Below, in pieces: positions 34,237-37,241 of a DNA stretch of 37,241 nt. Position 1 is the stretch's first letter, and each line of letters begins with the position of its first letter. The position numbers were made by a program, and so were the translations under genes. Source of the stretch: Diphasiastrum complanatum (lineage: Eukaryota > Streptophyta > Lycopodiopsida > Lycopodiales > Lycopodiaceae); the NCBI GenBank assembly GCA_029204225.1, contig MU835682.1, positions 1-37,241 of the forward strand, written 5' to 3'. The notes under the pieces are model-generated. The model saw nothing but the letters and a program-made list of their open reading frames with translations, did not search any database and was not told the origin of the DNA.

Positions 34237-34689
34237 ATGTGGCCTGACCCACATTTTTGGAGGTTTCCACCAGAGGCAACCACCGGTGGCAGTCTCCATC
34301 ATGTGGCCCAACTAAGAGACCTTCAAATTTGATATAGATCTTAAAGTCATTTTCGACATGTAAAAATGATAACTTTAATAACATGAACCACTAGATACAC
34401 ATTGGCCTATTTATTGAAATATTTAATATAACATTGAAATTATCATTACACACTTATTATTCCAAGACTTGTCACAGCCCGGTGGAGCATCCATTCAATC
34501 ACAACCAATATCCGTTGACTTGGTCAAGTGTAATGCCTTATTCCTCAACAATATTGTATAACGATATGGCCCAATTGTAGGACTAATATTGACAAGTCTC
34601 TTTAAATGATTTCTTATTAGCCTATCTCAAATCTTACTAGCCACAAATTTGTTTTTCTTCCTAAGGCGGAATATTTCTCCTCCCTCCTA

Positions 34690-35362
34690 TGTACAAGTTC
34701 ACATGTAAAATCTATAATAGTTCTTGTAGAAATTCACGTAAGTGTTTTTATAGTCAAGTTAGACGTTTGGGGTTTTATGGACTAGGTAATAGGTGTTTGG
34801 AGGACCATTTTTTTACCATGTGCCGACAAACACCCATTATTGTGCATTATGTGTGTCACGAAAATCTAAAAAAGAAATTGGACAAGATTTTCAAGATTTT
34901 GTCCATGATTCCATCCATGAGGTTTATGTATTTCCAAGGTTCCATTCATGAGGGCTATGTATTTTTAAGATTCCATCCATGCGAACTTCGTATTTTGAGG
35001 GTTGAAGTGCTAGATCTCGTGCTACTACTATATGGTAGAGCTCTCTTATTGTACATATAAGTTTTTGTGAAGCAATCTATGTGATACACATTGTTTTTTC
35101 TCATATTCTAGTTAAAATAGCAATGATCGACTTACACAGTGCTTTCTTATTTCGACGGCACCACGTGTGCTTAGTTCTAGAGTTATCAAACCATCTTTCT
35201 TTTACGAGCCCTTTGAGTGCTTTTAAGCAACTTATCTTTGTACTTACTTATCAGTTGAATATACAGTTTGTTGAGAGCAATTTTGTTGTCTTATCTTGTT
35301 GCACTTGACGTTGTGTTGTGGTGATTGATCCGGTCGAGTGTTTAAATTGTGTTGTCTTAACT
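34690..35362 (+). other. Possible LTR-like region before a primer-site-like motif
   Basis: There is a 123-codon frame (34689-35060) with no domain, containing a repeated TTCCAT(C/T)CATG(A/C)GG type phrase (34910-34985). The whole stretch up to 35362 is T-rich and precedes a primer-site-like motif, which is the position of an LTR. I could not define its left end. Confidence 0.3.
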
Positions 35363-35374
35363 TGTTATCAGAGC
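35363..35374 (+). other. Primer-binding-site-like motif
   Basis: TGTTATCAGAGC matches 11 of 12 bases of the copia primer site seen at 18099. A copia gag starts 1.3 kb downstream in the same orientation, so it may be the primer site of that element with a long leader. Confidence 0.5.
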
Positions 35375-35750
35375 CTTTGGTGGCTTGAATCATCGGACAA
35401 GAACAGAGAGCTGCGAATTCACGACGGTTTGTTGGCTAGAAAGCACAAAACCGATTCTGTGGAGATTCGTGGAATAGCTCAAAACTGTAAGAAGAATCAA
35501 AGGCCAAGCGATTGCCAGGAGGGCAGGGTTAGCCATGGAGCAATCATAGAGCAATTAATTCTTCTCTCAGATATGGAAGAGAATGGCAGCTAGGATTTGG
35601 AAGTGGAAAGTGGTGGATCTTTCTCCACACATAACCAATTTTGAAGCTGTCAGTGGCCAAGGATGGGCGCCCTGCTATGATGAAACTACTGTTATAAGGT
35701 CGTGGAAGGCCGTGAAGTATGGGCAGAGCAGGAGTGAGATGAATCAATCA

Positions 35751-35801
35751 AGCCTTCCTAGCTATAATGGACACCCAGGGTCCATTATAGCTAGGAAGGC
35801 T
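35751..35801. other. Perfect hairpin, 22 bp arms, 7 base loop
   Basis: The arm 35751-35772 (starts AGCCTTCCTAGC, ends ATAATGGAC) is the exact reverse complement of 35780-35801; the loop is ACCCAGG. The right arm runs directly into TATAAAAG, which looks like a TATA box. No gene is seen in 35375-36087 around it. Confidence 0.95.
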
Positions 35802-36087
35802 ATAAAAGTGTGGATCATTCTCTATTTGTAATGTGTTTCAGATCTGTGAAAACATAGTGGACAATGCCCCAGTTCTAGGATGATGATGCCAAAAGGCCGT
35901 GACACGCCGTGGAGCCAAGATTGAGCTGGATCGGAATGCTATCTGGCAACCATAGCTTTGCAAACAGGAGACAAAGAAAGATCCATCGTAAAGAGGGAAG
36001 AGGAGGAGAGGTCGCGGGACCTTGCGCATGCCCAACTCAGCTAGCCTGTTGGCGGCCCGAAGTGCCTAGTGCTTCAAAGGCCCTTGA

Positions 36088-36648
36088 TTAACGCGCAGAA
36101 GTGTGGAAAGCCGTCCGATCTCGAGTCACATAGATCGACGATGGTGATTGCACGTCAGGTGGGTCATTGGATCTAAAGGATTCGTTGGATTGATGTGAAA
36201 AAGCCTGAAGGGATCTGAAGTGCAAAGTCATTGCAACTTCATTAAAAATCTTCAAAGTGAAAGAATTGTTGGGCTCCAAGTTTTTGAAGGGTGAAGTTTC
36301 TTCACACTGAAGAAACAGTTCAAAAACCCAAATTGCCCTTATTTTCACCTCCTTTAGCCTATTTTGGCCAAATGAAAGGCTATAGCCTCCAAACGAAGGG
36401 CACCCTGACTGTACCTGCAAGTACGGTACATCAAAATAGAGTGATTGCCGCAGAGAAAGTGTTCGGAGTGCACCATAAGTGATTTCACCATTACACTGGG
36501 CAGGTAGTTGGTAGTTGGTGACAAGAAGCATTTTGGAAAGCGACGCTAGTTTGGCTTTCAATTTGGCGAAAGAGCGGCGGGTGGCCTGGTAAGCCAAAAA
36601 TTGCAGGTCATTATTTGTGATTTCTGACATCACGGTTGGCTTCAACAT
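36088..36648 (-). CDS. Uncharacterised ORF, 186 codons, doubtful
   Basis: An open minus-strand frame without recognisable domains (for instance TNYQLPAQCNGEITYGALRT). It lies antisense in the leader before a copia gag. It may be chance, or an antisense ORF of the element. I found no motif to support function. Confidence 0.2.
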   Translation of the reverse strand: MLKPTVMSEITNNDLQFLAYQATRRSFAKLKAKLASLSKMLLVTNYQLPAQCNGEITYGALRTLSLRQSLYFDVPYLQVQSGCPSFGGYSLSFGQNRLKEVKIRAIWVFELFLQCEETSPFKNLEPNNSFTLKIFNEVAMTLHFRSLQAFSHQSNESFRSNDPPDVQSPSSIYVTRDRTAFHTSAR

Positions 36649-36689
36649 ACGCTTTATAGCCTACAGGTGGAGTTTCAAGCAGTTTGGAG

Positions 36690-37241
36690 ATGGCAAACAT
36701 CAATGAGGCAATTTTGGGCGATGCAAGCAAACTTGATGGGGCTTCTAACTACAACATCTAGAAATTCAAAATGAAAAGCATTTTGATGGAAAAAAAGTTA
36801 TGGGAGATCATGGCAGGTATTGAAGTCCAGCCAAATACCACTCCAGGTGACATGAGGGCCTTTGATAAAAAAGACATAGAGAGCATTGTCCTTAATCAAT
36901 CTTTCAGTGAAAGACCATGTAATCACTCATATAAGTGATGTCACGACGGCTAGGGGAGCTTGGGAAGCTCTTAGAATGCAATTTCAAACTTGCAATCCAG
37001 CTCTGGCCATGTTCTTGAAGTCAAGATTGAACGCACTAAGAATGGAAGAAAGTGAATCAGTGAGATCTTTCTTCACCAGGATAAAGGAGCTGAGAGATCA
37101 ACTTGTGGCAATTGGAGAACCAATTAGGGACATTGAATTGGTACATACCACAATGAGCGGTGTCTTGGAAGGGCTACAGATGTTTGTGAGCGGCATTGCT
37201 TCGAGGGAGAGGTTGCCTACTCTTGAAGACTTCCACGGAAT
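36690..37241 (+). pseudogene. copia gag, 5' part, same family as at base 1; runs off the window
   Basis: From the ATG at 36690 the frame reads MANINEAILGDASKLDGASN, YNI, stop (TAG 36759-36761) and KFKMKSILMEKKLWEIMAG. The Trp of the copia gag NY-x-x-W-K motif is the codon lost. A one-base insertion near 36895 moves the frame; it then continues LSVKDHVITHISDVTTARGA, MFLKSRLNALRMEESES and MFVSGIASRERLPTLEDF. Nearly every block matches the gag at 3-559. The copy here keeps the part around GAWEALRMQFQTCNPALA that the first copy has lost. The element continues beyond the window. Confidence 0.92.

Noticed and set aside
35751-35801. microRNA precursor
   Set aside because: The arm length is suggestive, but the stem has no mismatch, the loop is only 7 bases and there is no longer stem beyond the arms, unlike most plant precursors. 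Small RNA data would be needed.

Overview
The window looks like nuclear DNA of a land plant with a large, repeat-rich genome. The evidence is an AP2/ERF transcription factor of the cytokinin-response-factor type, several decayed Ty1/copia retrotransposons with initiator-methionine-tRNA primer binding sites, a decayed plant-type LINE, and very long GA/CT microsatellites. A gymnosperm is my guess from the density of old retroelements, but the sequence does not prove it. Nothing suggests bacterial, organellar or viral-episome DNA.

Layout. 1-2613: an internally deleted copia element ending in a polypurine tract and the first ~150 bp of its 3' LTR. About 2650-3165: an integrase fragment of a second copia. 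3350-5050: a composite repeat made of GC-rich palindromes, a short minisatellite and a (GA)n tract, present twice in tandem. 5100-5680: traces of unidentified coding sequence. 5836-6300: about 465 bp of nearly pure pyrimidine. 6824-9483: a broken gene or transposon ORF (plant-transposon-like domain, then coiled coils) with ten TAA/TAG stops. 10015-11600: an array of the same palindromes with (AT)n and (CT)n tracts, partly an inverted copy of the 3.3-5 kb repeat. 11600-12318: very AT-rich. 12660-22200: two pieces of what seems to be one non-autonomous LTR element family, namely a 1.7 kb repeat twice in direct orientation, a partial LTR at 15351-15809 and a full LTR plus primer site at 17413-18110. 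Four strong hairpins lie just before the full LTR. 22216-23699: the 5' end of a minus-strand copia (gag start, primer site, 638 bp LTR). 23700-26800: no recognisable gene.

The one gene that looks intact is at 28807-30525, a 572-residue CRF-type AP2/ERF protein. It has an upstream region with three CACGTG boxes and one further ACGT core, and a long pyrimidine-rich leader that may hold an intron. It is followed by about 1.9 kb without recognisable genes, then a minus-strand LINE remnant (32404-33600), more GA repeats with a perfect 32 bp palindrome, a possible primer site near 35363, a perfect 22 bp hairpin at 35751-35801 and a copia gag start at 36690 running off the end. That last gag belongs to the same family as the gag at base 1 and carries the same nonsense codon.

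Apart from the CRF gene, no operating pathway can be read here. The remainder is a stack of nested, decayed mobile DNA. The most unusual items are the palindrome/GA composite repeat, the unidentified coiled-coil pseudogene with exclusively TAA/TAG stops, and the hairpin cluster next to the full LTR.
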